Below, piece by piece: positions 57,034 to 64,000 of a stretch of DNA of 64,000 nt (the first letter of the stretch is position 1; every line of letters begins with the position of its first letter). This stretch comes from JAFDZV01 sp035549015. Lineage in GTDB: Bacteria > Bacteroidota > Ignavibacteria > OLB7. A model generated the notes under the pieces. It saw only the letters and a program-made list of their open reading frames with translations, was not told the origin of the DNA and did not search any database. Made by a program: the position numbers and the translations under genes. The stretch covers positions 22,113 to 86,112 of the forward strand of contig DASZRW010000081.1 of assembly GCA_035549015.1 (NCBI GenBank). Direction: 5' to 3'.

Positions 57034-57357
57034 ATGTTCCACTCTTACAAGGGACCGCACGTGGAAAACAACCGTGATGAAGTATTCTCACGCCGAGTGA
57101 GAGCAGGGAAGAGAACCTACTACATCGACGTTCGTTCTACCCGCGCTGGCAACGACTACTACATGACGATCACCGAAAGCAAGCGCATGGGTGAGTCGGA
57201 ACGAGAGAAGTTCAAGATCTTTCTCTACAAGGAGGACTTCGAGAAGTTCCGCGAGGCGTTCAACGAGGCCCTCTCGTTCATCTATGTGGAACTGACGAAG
57301 ATCAACGCGATGCCGCGCACGCGTGAATACGACGAGCATGATATCGAGGAGCAGTAG
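57034..57357 (+). CDS. DUF3276/PUR-domain nucleic-acid-binding protein
   Basis: 107 residues. DEVFSRRVRAGKRTYYIDVRSTRAGNDYYMTITESKR and FKIFLYKEDFEKFREAFNEAL are the conserved core of DUF3276, the bacterial PUR-alpha-like family widespread in Bacteroidota and spirochaetes, where the Borrelia member binds DNA and RNA. It follows the PorZ-like gene by 15 nt, so the two may be co-transcribed. A 10-bp hairpin (57418-57450) ends the unit. Confidence 0.9.
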   Translation: MFHSYKGPHVENNRDEVFSRRVRAGKRTYYIDVRSTRAGNDYYMTITESKRMGESEREKFKIFLYKEDFEKFREAFNEALSFIYVELTKINAMPRTREYDEHDIEEQ

Positions 57358-57417
57358 GCACTTCAAGTATCCGGCTTCACGTGTGCCGGTCCATCCCCCC
57401 GCACCGACTCTGTTGGC

Positions 57418-57450
57418 GAACTCCACACTCTGTAGCGAGATGTGGAGTTC
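57418..57450 (+). terminator. Hairpin after the DUF3276 gene
   Basis: GAACTCCACA (57418-57427) pairs with TGTGGAGTTC (57441-57450), with three more CTC/GAG pairs inside. Only a short T-run follows. The rest of the gap to 57580 shows nothing recognised. Confidence 0.55.
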
Positions 57451-57580
57451 CGCATTTGAGAGCCAGACCCTGTACGAAGCGTAACAACTCACGGTTCCCC
57501 TCGAAGCCCGGCTCCAAGCCCCCCTCAGCCCGGCCGGGCGCTCATCGTTGGGAACTACAACCCGCACGGCGTTTACAACC

Positions 57581-58324
57581 ATGCCATCGATTCTTCTCTT
57601 CGGACCCGGCGATCGCATCGTGCCGTTCGCTGCCGGCATTCCCGATACATGGACGGTCTACCTAGCCGCGGCCGCGGCGCCGGAAGGCCTGGCGCGCCCG
57701 GTGACGCCGGTTGATCCGGCACACGAGTTCGGGGCGGAGCGGCCGGACGTAGTCGCCGATCTGTACGTGGATCGCGAGTCGAAGGAGGATCTTCTCGGCC
57801 TGCTTGCCTCCGGCGGATTCCCGGGGGCCGCGCTCGTGAGCAACACACTCACGATGACCGCCACCGACGTTGCCGCACGCATCGAGTGCGCGATGCCGGT
57901 GATCGGCATCAGCTACATCCCGTCGATCTTCGAGTCCAGTTCCATACTCGAGGCCGCGACTGCGTTGCAGAACGGCGAGGAGGCAAGCCTGCAGGCGCTC
58001 GCACGTCTGAAGGAGCTCACGGGAAAGGAACTGGAGCGCGTCGTCGATCGTGTTGCCCTGGTCTCCGCCCGCACGCTGGCGATGATCATCAACGAGGCGG
58101 CCTTTGCGTTGATGGAGGGAGTGGCCGGCGTTGACGATATCGACACCGCGATGAAGCTTGGAACGAATTACCCGGAGGGACCGCTCCGCTGGGCCGATCG
58201 CATCGGGCTGGATGTCGTGCTGTCCATTCTCGATGCGCTGCATGCCGAGTATCGCGAGGAGCGGTATCGCCCCTGCGTTCTTCTGCGCCAGCTTGTGCGT
58301 GCCGGGCAGCCGATCGGCGCCTGA
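57581..58324 (+). CDS. Degenerate 3-hydroxyacyl-CoA dehydrogenase-like protein
   Basis: 247 residues from ATG 57581. The C-terminal half (LEAATALQNGEEASLQALARLKELTG, RTLAMIINEAAFALMEGVAGVDDIDTAMKLGTNYPEGPLRWADRIGLDVVL) is a clear 3HCDH C-terminal domain. The N-terminal half should be an NAD-binding Rossmann fold, but the GxGxxG is absent (LLFGPGDRIVPFA). The catalytic HPMNP..VEV motif is replaced by SYIPSIFESSSILEA. It is therefore unlikely to be a normal dehydrogenase. It heads a run with a DUF1330-like protein and a thiolase, so an accessory acyl-CoA role is inferred. Confidence 0.75.
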   Translation: MPSILLFGPGDRIVPFAAGIPDTWTVYLAAAAAPEGLARPVTPVDPAHEFGAERPDVVADLYVDRESKEDLLGLLASGGFPGAALVSNTLTMTATDVAARIECAMPVIGISYIPSIFESSSILEAATALQNGEEASLQALARLKELTGKELERVVDRVALVSARTLAMIINEAAFALMEGVAGVDDIDTAMKLGTNYPEGPLRWADRIGLDVVLSILDALHAEYREERYRPCVLLRQLVRAGQPIGA

Positions 58325-58346
58325 TGCCGATGCGGACGGAAGCTCC

Positions 58347-58706
58347 ATGGATGGAATCGAACCGGCTTCGATGAACAACGGTCGTCTGCTGTTGATTGCC
58401 GTCATTACCGTGGCGCGCGATGCAGTCGCTGCGTTCCGCAGCTACGAGGAGGGCGCCGCGCGGATCATGGCCCGCTACGGCGGTGCGATCGAACGCACGG
58501 TTGCACTGGATGACGATCCATCCGCCGACGGAATGAGGGAACTGCATCTGGTTGCATTCCCCGATCGTCCGGCGTTCGATGCCTATCGTGCCGACCCGGA
58601 ATTGAATGCGCTTGCGGAGCTGCGCGCCTCTTCGATCATACACACGGAGATTCTCGCCGGCACCGATGGCCCCACGTACGGAGCCGGCGGTGCACACTCT
58701 CTCTGA
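58347..58706 (+). CDS. Small DUF1330-like (dimeric alpha/beta barrel) protein
   Basis: 119 residues from ATG 58347; Met9 (58371) is an alternative start. The core LLIAVITVARDAVAAFRSYEEGAARIMARYGG, RELHLVAFPDRPAFDAYRADPEL is that of the dimeric ferredoxin-like DUF1330 group, whose members are small and often near CoA metabolism genes. No catalytic residue can be named. It lies between the degenerate dehydrogenase and the thiolase genes. Confidence 0.65.
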   Translation: MDGIEPASMNNGRLLLIAVITVARDAVAAFRSYEEGAARIMARYGGAIERTVALDDDPSADGMRELHLVAFPDRPAFDAYRADPELNALAELRASSIIHTEILAGTDGPTYGAGGAHSL

Positions 58707-58822
58707 AACATCCGACAGAACGGGCCGCCGGCACGTAGCACACTCCGATGCTGCAGCCCGTTCGCATCGGGCTCGTAATCAACGTCAACCCCGTACCCCA
58801 TCAACATCAGGTTCGATCTGCC

Positions 58823-60028
58823 ATGTCCGACGCCTTCATCATCTCCCCGATTCGCACTCCCATCGGCCGCTACGGCGGTGCGCTATCCGTGGTTCGTGCG
58901 GATGATCTCGCGGCCATCGTTCTGAAGAACGTCATCGAGCGTACCGGCGTTCCGGCCGACCGTGTGGACGACGTGATCATGGGCTGCGCCAATCAGGCCG
59001 GGGAGGACAACCGGAACGTGGCCCGCATGGCGGTGCTGCTCGCCGGCTTTCCGCAGGAGGTGCCGGCGACAACCATCAATCGGCTCTGCGGCTCCGCTCT
59101 CGATGCGCTTATCTATGCAGTTCGTTCGGTGAAGGCGGGTGAGGCCGACATCGTGATAGCCGGCGGCGTGGAGGTGATGTCGCGTGCGCCCTATGCCATT
59201 GCGAAGAACGTGTCCGGCGCGGCGCAGTTCGGCAATCTCACGGCATTCGATACGGCGCTCGGCTGGCGCTTCCCCAACGCGCGCCTCGAGGCGATGTTCC
59301 CGCTGGAGCAGATGGGGGAGACCGCGGAGAATGTTGCCGAGCAGTGGAATATCGGGCGCGAGGAGCAGGACGCATTCGCGCTTCGCTCGCATCGGCTTGC
59401 CGTTGCCGCATGGGAGGCGGGGCGCTACGACAACACAGTTGTTCCGGTGGAGATCCCGCAGCGCAAGGGAGAGCCGATCGTGGTGCGGCGTGATGAGGGG
59501 CCCCGCGCGGATACCACGCTCGAGAAGCTTGCGGCCCTGAAGCCGGCGTTCCGCAAGGGGGGGACGGTGACGCCCGGGAATTCCTCCAGCCTCAACGACG
59601 GCGCCGCGGCGGTGATCATCGCAAGCGAGCGTGCCGTGAAGGAGTTCAACCTGGTGCCGGTACTGCGCTACGTCGCCAGCGGCACCGTGGGGCTGGATCC
59701 CCGCATCATGGGCGTAGGCCCGGTGGCCGCCACGCGCAAGGCCTTGAAGGCCGCAGGGCTCGCCATCGGCAACCTGGATCTCGTTGAATTGAACGAGGCC
59801 TTCGCGTCGCAGTCGCTGGCGGTGATGCGCGATCTGGAACTGGACCCGGAGAAGGTGAACGTGAACGGCGGCGCCATCGCGCTCGGCCATCCGCTCGGCA
59901 TGTCCGGCGTGCGCCTTGTTGCAACGCTCGGCGACGAGATGTCGCGCCGCGCCGCGGCCCGCTACGGGCTTGCGTCCATGTGCATCGGCGTGGGGCAGGG
60001 GATTAGCGCGATCTTCGAGAAGGCATAG
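58823..60028 (+). CDS. Acetyl-CoA acyltransferase (thiolase, PcaF/PaaJ-like)
   Basis: 401 residues starting MSDAFIISPIRTPIGRYGG. The nucleophile is Cys89 in TTINRLCGSALDAL. The other active-site motifs are NGGAIALGHPLGMSG (His) and SMCIGVGQGISAIFE (second Cys). ILGCANQAGEDNRNVARMA-type sequence near residue 53 is typical of the beta-ketoadipyl-CoA thiolase branch (PcaF/PaaJ), but no aromatic-degradation genes are present, so the substrate is open. A terminator follows. Confidence 0.92.
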   Translation: MSDAFIISPIRTPIGRYGGALSVVRADDLAAIVLKNVIERTGVPADRVDDVIMGCANQAGEDNRNVARMAVLLAGFPQEVPATTINRLCGSALDALIYAVRSVKAGEADIVIAGGVEVMSRAPYAIAKNVSGAAQFGNLTAFDTALGWRFPNARLEAMFPLEQMGETAENVAEQWNIGREEQDAFALRSHRLAVAAWEAGRYDNTVVPVEIPQRKGEPIVVRRDEGPRADTTLEKLAALKPAFRKGGTVTPGNSSSLNDGAAAVIIASERAVKEFNLVPVLRYVASGTVGLDPRIMGVGPVAATRKALKAAGLAIGNLDLVELNEAFASQSLAVMRDLELDPEKVNVNGGAIALGHPLGMSGVRLVATLGDEMSRRAAARYGLASMCIGVGQGISAIFEKA

Positions 60029-60096
60029 GCACGAACGCCGCTGCGCGGCGCCTGCGGCGCACATATCGCGGCGCGAGTTCTTCACGGTATCAAACG

Positions 60097-60142
60097 AACG
60101 CGGCCGGGTGCAGACTCTTCAGGAGCTGTGCCCGGCCGCGTT
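60097..60142. terminator. Terminator between convergent thiolase and PorV-like genes
   Basis: AACGCGGCCGGG (60097-60108) pairs with CCCGGCCGCGTT (60131-60142), with further pairing inside. The A/T-flanked ends fit action in both directions. Confidence 0.7.
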
Positions 60143-60167
60143 CTCATTGTTCTCATTGTTCTCATTC
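60141..60167. repeat. Three tandem copies of a 9-bp unit
   Basis: TTCTCATTG occurs twice and TTCTCATTC once, directly after the terminator stem. Confidence 0.85.
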
Positions 60168-60205
60168 GTGGTCATCCGCGGGAAGTGCGTGCGGAAGCGC
60201 GATCC

Positions 60206-61231
60206 TCAACGCGCGTACTTCGGTTCCTCCAGTGTCAGCGTCAGCGAGATGCGGTGCGTTGCGCCAAGGCTTGCCAGATCGCTGCTCTGCTTGGTGAACG
60301 CGTAGTCGATGTTCAGCTTCGGAAGCTTCACGCCCGCGCCGATGGTGATCTGCTTCAGATCGGTGTAGCCGCCGCGCAGGAAGATGCGATCCTTGTAGGA
60401 ATACTCCAGGCCTCCCTGTATATCCAGGCTGGCGATGCCCAGATCGACCATCGTTGCGGACTGGCGGCCCTCGAACCGGAATGAGCCGTCGATGGCGGGC
60501 ATGATGCTGTGATCGTTCGAGATGCGATAGCGATATGCCGCTCCCATGCGGAGCGTCGGGACGATGAACTCCTCGGTGCCGGTATCCCAGATCAGCAGCG
60601 ACTTGGTGGCATCGGTGAGGGAGGCGCCGAGCGAAAGGTTCTCCACCGGGCGGTAGAGCGCGCTCACATCCACGCCGACACCCCATGCGGAGTGCTCCAG
60701 CACGGTCTTGTAGATCAGCTTGACGCTTCCGCCCAGCGAGAGCCGATCGTTCACCTTGCGGGAGTATGACCCGAAGACGGCCCAGTCCGCGGCGCTGCCG
60801 ATCCTGATCTTGGTGGGATCGATCCGATCCTCCTCGTCCAGGATCATGTTCCCGTTCTGATCGATCAGTGCGTCGCGCGAATCCTTGATGCCGTCCACAC
60901 CGAGGCGGATGGCGCTGAACGAGACGGTCTGCAGCGAATCGAGCGGCAGCGCGCCTGCCAGGTAGTCGTAGTTGATCTCGCCGGCGAAGCGCGACTCGTG
61001 CAGCAGGGCGATCTGCGGATAGGTGACCAGCGAGAGCGCCGCGGGATTGAAGTAGCCGGCGGTGACGTCGTTGGTAAAGGCGGTGCCGGCGCCGCCGATG
61101 CCCGCGGAGCGGCCCCCCACTCCGCTGGAGAGGAACTCGCTGGCATACTTTGCATTGACGAAGCCCTGTGCCTCAGCTACGATCGGCACAAGGAGAAGCG
61201 CGGCGAGTCCGCCAAGGATGGCTTTTGTCAT
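60206..61231 (-). CDS. PorV/PorQ-family outer-membrane beta-barrel protein
   Basis: 341 residues on the minus strand, start 61231 (MTKAILGGLAALLL), signal peptide ending AEAQG. The N-terminus of the mature form (KYASEFLSSGVGGRSAGIGGAGTAFTNDVTAGYFNPAAL) is the hallmark of the PorV/PorQ family. The remainder alternates strands as in a FadL-like 14-stranded barrel and ends in TLTLEEPKYAR. PorV shuttles T9SS cargo from the translocon to the attachment complex. In Ignavibacteria-type genomes several paralogues exist, so this one may serve only some cargo. Confidence 0.85.
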   Translation of the reverse strand: MTKAILGGLAALLLVPIVAEAQGFVNAKYASEFLSSGVGGRSAGIGGAGTAFTNDVTAGYFNPAALSLVTYPQIALLHESRFAGEINYDYLAGALPLDSLQTVSFSAIRLGVDGIKDSRDALIDQNGNMILDEEDRIDPTKIRIGSAADWAVFGSYSRKVNDRLSLGGSVKLIYKTVLEHSAWGVGVDVSALYRPVENLSLGASLTDATKSLLIWDTGTEEFIVPTLRMGAAYRYRISNDHSIMPAIDGSFRFEGRQSATMVDLGIASLDIQGGLEYSYKDRIFLRGGYTDLKQITIGAGVKLPKLNIDYAFTKQSSDLASLGATHRISLTLTLEEPKYAR

Positions 61232-61400
61232 GAAGATGGAGTTCAGGATCACGAGGGGCGCAATATACCGTTGCGTGCACTGACCACGCACGGCAAAATG
61301 TTTGCGGGAGCTCAGGGCGTTTCACCCTGACTGACCGATAGTGAGCTGCTCCTGTTGCAGCGCTCGTTACAATGCGATAATATTTGCCGGAAAGCCGAAG

Positions 61401-61431
61401 TTGCAATGCCAAACCCGATGCACTATCTTTG
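61401..61431 (+). promoter_or_regulatory. tRNA-Gly promoter (TTG-N20-TATCTTTG)
   Basis: TTG at 61401-61403 and TATCTTTG at 61424-61431 match the Bacteroidota promoter consensus. The tRNA begins 53 nt downstream. Confidence 0.75.
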
Positions 61432-61484
61432 CCGCACTCCGAACGCAACGAGATGACCAATGACCTGGTTGCTTGCGTTTCATC

Positions 61485-61557
<73 letters not shown>

Positions 61558-61574
61558 CAGTGCAAAGACAACGC

Positions 61575-61593
61575 AGCCGGTGACGCACCGGCT
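61575..61593 (+). other. Small perfect hairpin after tRNA-Gly
   Basis: AGCCGGTG and CACCGGCT separated by ACG, between the tRNA and its terminator. It could stop exonucleases or aid 3' processing (inference). Confidence 0.5.
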
Positions 61594-61605
61594 ACCTTCC
61601 GAAAG

Positions 61606-61640
61606 TCCTGTCATCGCCAATGCTCGATGGCAGGATTTTT
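61606..61640 (+). terminator. Intrinsic terminator of tRNA-Gly
   Basis: TCCTGTCATCG (61606-61616) pairs with CGATGGCAGGA (61625-61635) with one G-U pair. TTTTT follows (61636-61640). Confidence 0.85.
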
Positions 61641-61767
61641 CGTTACACGCCCGGCGGTCACAACCGTACAGAGCGTGAGCGCGCCGGGCTCACCTGCCAG
61701 GCATCTCTCCCTCCGTTCGCCCTGCGTCGCGCGCCGGGGAGGAGCATTCAACAACCATGATACTGCT

Positions 61768-62778
61768 ATGACACGCGTTGTCTACATCCCGGGTGACGGA
61801 ATCGGTCCCAGCATCATGCAGGCCGCACGAAGCATCATCGATGCAAGCGGCGCACAGATCGAATGGGTGGAGGCGTCGGCAGGGCTGGGGGCATTCGAGG
61901 CGACGGGCAATCCATTGCCGGAGCAGACGCTGGAGCTGCTGCGCGAGATAAAGCTTGCGTTCAAGGGGCCGCTCACGACGCCGGTGGGCACAGGCTTCCG
62001 GAGCGTGAACGTGGCGCTGCGTACGGAGTTCGATCTCTACATCAACCTTCGCCCGGTGCACAGCTTCGAAGGCGTACGCTCCCGCTACAGCAACATCGAC
62101 ATGGTAATCTTCCGCGAGAACACCGAGGGGTTGTACTCCGGTGTGGAACGCTATGCCGATGAGGAGAAGACGATCGCAGAGTCCGTTGCGATCATCAGAC
62201 GTCCGCACGCCGAGCGAATTGCGCGCGCCGCCTACGAGTACGCGGTGAAGCACAATCGCCGGAAGGTGACGATCGTCCATAAGGCGAACATTCTGAAGTT
62301 CACATCGGGCATGTTCCTCGAGGTGTGTCGCGAGGTGGGAGCCCGGTACCCGCAGATCGAGACGGACGACAAGATCGTTGACAACATGGCGATGCAGATG
62401 GTGATGCGTCCCGAACAGTTCGATGTCATCGTCACGACAAACCTCTTCGGTGATATTCTGTCGGACCTCGCATGCGGCCTCGTTGGCGGGCTGGGGCTTG
62501 CTCCCGGAGCGAACATCGGCGAGGAGGTTGCCATCTTCGAGGCGGTGCACGGCTCCGCGCCGGACATTGCCGGCAGGAACCTCGCCAACCCGGCGGCCGT
62601 GCTTCTTGGCGGCACGATGCTTCTGCGGCATATCGGCGACGATGCGCGCGCGCAGCGCATCGAGGATGCGCTGGCGGACCTTCTTCGCGAAGGGAAGTAT
62701 GTTACCCGCGATCTGAATCCGGATCACGGAGTCGGCACCACGGAGATGCGTGATGCTCTGATTGCGCGGCTCGCCTGA
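61768..62778 (+). CDS. NAD-dependent isocitrate/isopropylmalate dehydrogenase family enzyme
   Basis: 336 residues from ATG 61768. The family opening VVYIPGDGIGPSIM, substrate loop FRENTEGLYSGVE, catalytic Lys in VHKANILKFTSGMF, metal-binding TTNLFGDILSDLACGLVGGLG and the adenine-binding VHGSAPDIAGRNLANP are all present. The sequence sits with homo-isocitrate/NAD-isocitrate dehydrogenases of the IDH3-like type rather than with large NADP-IDH, so TCA-cycle isocitrate oxidation is the best guess. No leucine genes adjoin it, which argues against LeuB. Confidence 0.88.
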   Translation: MTRVVYIPGDGIGPSIMQAARSIIDASGAQIEWVEASAGLGAFEATGNPLPEQTLELLREIKLAFKGPLTTPVGTGFRSVNVALRTEFDLYINLRPVHSFEGVRSRYSNIDMVIFRENTEGLYSGVERYADEEKTIAESVAIIRRPHAERIARAAYEYAVKHNRRKVTIVHKANILKFTSGMFLEVCREVGARYPQIETDDKIVDNMAMQMVMRPEQFDVIVTTNLFGDILSDLACGLVGGLGLAPGANIGEEVAIFEAVHGSAPDIAGRNLANPAAVLLGGTMLLRHIGDDARAQRIEDALADLLREGKYVTRDLNPDHGVGTTEMRDALIARLA

Positions 62779-62871
62779 GGGCCGGGCTTCCGGCGATGAA
62801 CAGCGTGCTCTCGTTGCGGTATGCGAGGGAGCACACCCTGCCACGTGATCGTTTCCGCAGGATCTCCCAGC

Positions 62872-63648
62872 ATGCTCAAGTACCTGCTCAACATCATCGT
62901 CTACCTTGCGCTTGCCGTATGGATCGGCAGCCTGGTCTTCTTCGGCGCCGGGGTTGCGTCCGTACTGTTTCAGCCGGGCATGCTTCCGGGTAAGACGATG
63001 GCCGGGGCCATCAACAGTGTGATCCTCGGCCGGCTCGGTACCATCGAGATCATTGCCGGCGTACTGCTGGTTGGCGGCACGCTCTACACGGCGGCCCGCT
63101 ACAAGCACCTGCTCAACTGGTTCGTTCTGCTCCTCGCCTCCGGCATGCTTGCCACCGCCATCTACTACACCGGTACGCTCTACCCGCGCATGGAGACGCT
63201 TCGAACGGAGATCGGTGACTTCGATCACGTCCCCGCCGAGAAGATGCTGTTGAAGGCGCAGTTCGATGACGGGCACAGGCTCTATTCGCTCCTTGTTCAA
63301 TGCGTGCTCGGTGCCGGGGTGGTGGTGCTCGTGCTGCATACCGCCGCAATGGTGCGCTACACGGAGCTGAGTGCCAATCGCTACAAGACGCTGGAGACCG
63401 AATGGCTTCGGTTCAAGGAGACGCTTTCGCATCCGGTGACGATGCTTGCCCAGCCGGTGACGATGCTGGCGAAGGCCGTGGGTGTGATGGACGACAAGGC
63501 CGATGATGATGAGGAGGGGGCGGCGGCTTCGGGCGGTGAAGGGAGGAACGGCTCGTCGGCTCACGATGCGCGGAATGGTTCCCATGCGAACGGCGAAGCG
63601 CCGAATGGTCATCACGAGAAGAAAAAGGTTGCCTCCGGTCCCCGGTAG
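62872..63648 (+). CDS. DUF4149-like multi-pass membrane protein
   Basis: 258 residues from ATG 62872. Four hydrophobic segments lie at about 7-28, 45-68, 78-96 and 140-162, in the TMEM205/DUF4149 pattern (AVWIGSLVFFGAGVASVLFQP near the start). The last 70 residues are a hydrophilic, Asp/Glu/Gly/Asn-rich tail (DDKADDDEEGAAAS, NGSSAHDARNGSHANG) with an internal duplication (HPVTMLAQPVTMLAK). No function is known. It precedes tRNA-Ser, whose promoter overlaps the end of the gap. Confidence 0.7.
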   Translation: MLKYLLNIIVYLALAVWIGSLVFFGAGVASVLFQPGMLPGKTMAGAINSVILGRLGTIEIIAGVLLVGGTLYTAARYKHLLNWFVLLLASGMLATAIYYTGTLYPRMETLRTEIGDFDHVPAEKMLLKAQFDDGHRLYSLLVQCVLGAGVVVLVLHTAAMVRYTELSANRYKTLETEWLRFKETLSHPVTMLAQPVTMLAKAVGVMDDKADDDEEGAAASGGEGRNGSSAHDARNGSHANGEAPNGHHEKKKVASGPR

Positions 63649-63660
63649 ATGATAAATTTG
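63629..63660 (+). promoter_or_regulatory. tRNA-Ser promoter (TTG-N21-TAAATTTG)
   Basis: TTG at 63629-63631, within the last codons of the DUF4149-like gene, and TAAATTTG at 63653-63660. The tRNA begins 28 nt downstream. Confidence 0.75.
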
Positions 63661-63688
63661 TCCAGCCGGAAGCACATCCGGTTTCAAC

Positions 63689-63777
63689 GGAAAGATGCAG
63701 GAGTGGTTTAACTGGAACGCCTGGAAAGCGTTTGTACGGGTCAAACCGTACCGAGGGTTCGAATCCCTCTCTTTCCG
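63689..63777 (+). tRNA. tRNA-Ser (GGA anticodon)
   Basis: Class II tRNA of 89 nt. Acceptor GGAAAGA/TCTTTCC, anticodon stem AACGC/GCGTT with GGA at 63723-63725, a long variable arm (TACGG/CCGTA stem) as required for tRNA-Ser, and a GGTTCGAATCC T-arm. Discriminator G63777; CCA is not encoded. Confidence 0.97.
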
Positions 63778-63807
63778 CACCGCGTGGGGATCAAAATCCC
63801 GCGAAAC

Positions 63808-63845
63808 AAAGCAAAAGCCCGGATTTTCCTCCGGGCTTTTGCTTT
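63808..63845 (+). terminator. Terminator of tRNA-Ser, target of the intron
   Basis: A 16-bp perfect stem (63808-63823 with 63830-63845) around a 6-nt loop. Its T-rich right arm ends exactly where the intron begins. No T-run can be seen because the intron replaces the downstream side. Confidence 0.85.
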
Positions 63846-64000
63846 GTGCGCCAGGCATGGCGTGTGACTAGGGGGTGGAAGTCCCCAGCGGGCCGTGATG
63901 GTGGGAACGGCTAGCTGAACAGCAAGGGCGGCTGTGCCGTGAGGCATGGTCTGAAGGAAGCTGTAGGCAAAGCCTCGGCCCGAGGAACACGAACCGCATA
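63846..64000 (+). mobile_element. Group II intron (probably class IIC), 5' end, cut by window edge
   Basis: Starts GTGCG at 63846, the consensus first bases of group II introns. The segment then follows the well-known domain I layout of bacterial group II introns: GGGTGGAAGTCCC-like stem, GGTCTGAAGGAAGCTGTAGGCAAA, CTCGGCCCGAGGAACACGAACC. Insertion directly at the foot of a terminator hairpin is the habit of class C introns. The intron-encoded reverse transcriptase would lie to the right, outside the window. Only RNA sequence is visible, so class and activity are inferred. Confidence 0.8.

Overview
The window is a GC-rich bacterial chromosome segment with about 50 real protein genes, two tRNA genes and the first 155 bases of a group II intron at the right edge. 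Several independent signs point to the Bacteroidota-Chlorobi side of the tree, and an Ignavibacteria/Kapaibacteria-like lineage fits best. These signs are: secreted proteins with type IX secretion (T9SS) C-terminal sorting domains, a PorV-family outer-membrane protein, a PorZ-like double propeller, a long SecA with SEC-C tail, a DUF3276/PUR-type protein, and promoters of the form TTG-N20/21-TAnnTTTG before both tRNAs and hrcA. This placement is inferred from gene content and promoter shape; no 16S gene is present.

Layout. 1-4.8 kb: flotillin (cut by the left edge), a divergent NRAMP-type transporter (minus) and mgtE. 4.9-14 kb: two secreted proteins, a YkgJ-like cysteine-cluster protein, lpdA, DinB, a secreted protein, lipB and a class II glutamine amidotransferase. 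14.1-20.2 kb: nuoL - unknown secreted protein - nuoM - nuoN, the distal part of complex I. 20.2-22.1 kb: an overlapping ATPase/TOPRIM-like pair of lower G+C, a candidate defence module with its own promoter. 22.1-25.3 kb: hrcA-grpE-dnaJ. 25.4-31.4 kb: ABC exporter, small unknowns, a CysZ/EI24-like protein and a T9SS propeller. 31.4-36.4 kb: DUF3052, then a compact run of J-domain/pseudokinase, VWA, adenylosuccinate-synthetase-like and flavodoxin-like genes, the most unusual block here. 36.4-42 kb: lysozyme-like secreted protein, GNAT, DUF5995, AlkZ-like glycosylase and a T9SS propeller. 42.5-49 kb: secA, SLBB protein, sugar-binding lipoprotein and cystathionine gamma-synthase family enzyme. 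49.1-52.4 kb: a DprE2/DprE1-like pair, a membrane-anchored deaminase and a lipoprotein. 52.5-57.4 kb: DUF547, tag, ribH, PorZ-like and DUF3276. 57.6-62.8 kb: a degenerate 3-hydroxyacyl-CoA dehydrogenase, a DUF1330-like protein, a thiolase, PorV-like, tRNA-Gly and NAD-isocitrate dehydrogenase family. 62.9-64 kb: DUF4149-like membrane protein, tRNA-Ser, its terminator and the intron start.

Two themes cut across the window. The first is secretion: SecA, PorV-like, PorZ-like and three cargo proteins with sorting domains. The second is the intergenic DNA, which is unusually repetitive. It carries 9-21 bp tandem repeats at gene borders and a family of hairpins with CAGTGG/CCACTG arms lying 30-40 nt upstream of start codons. 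Long open frames opposite nuo, secA and other genes are high-GC shadows and are not annotated.
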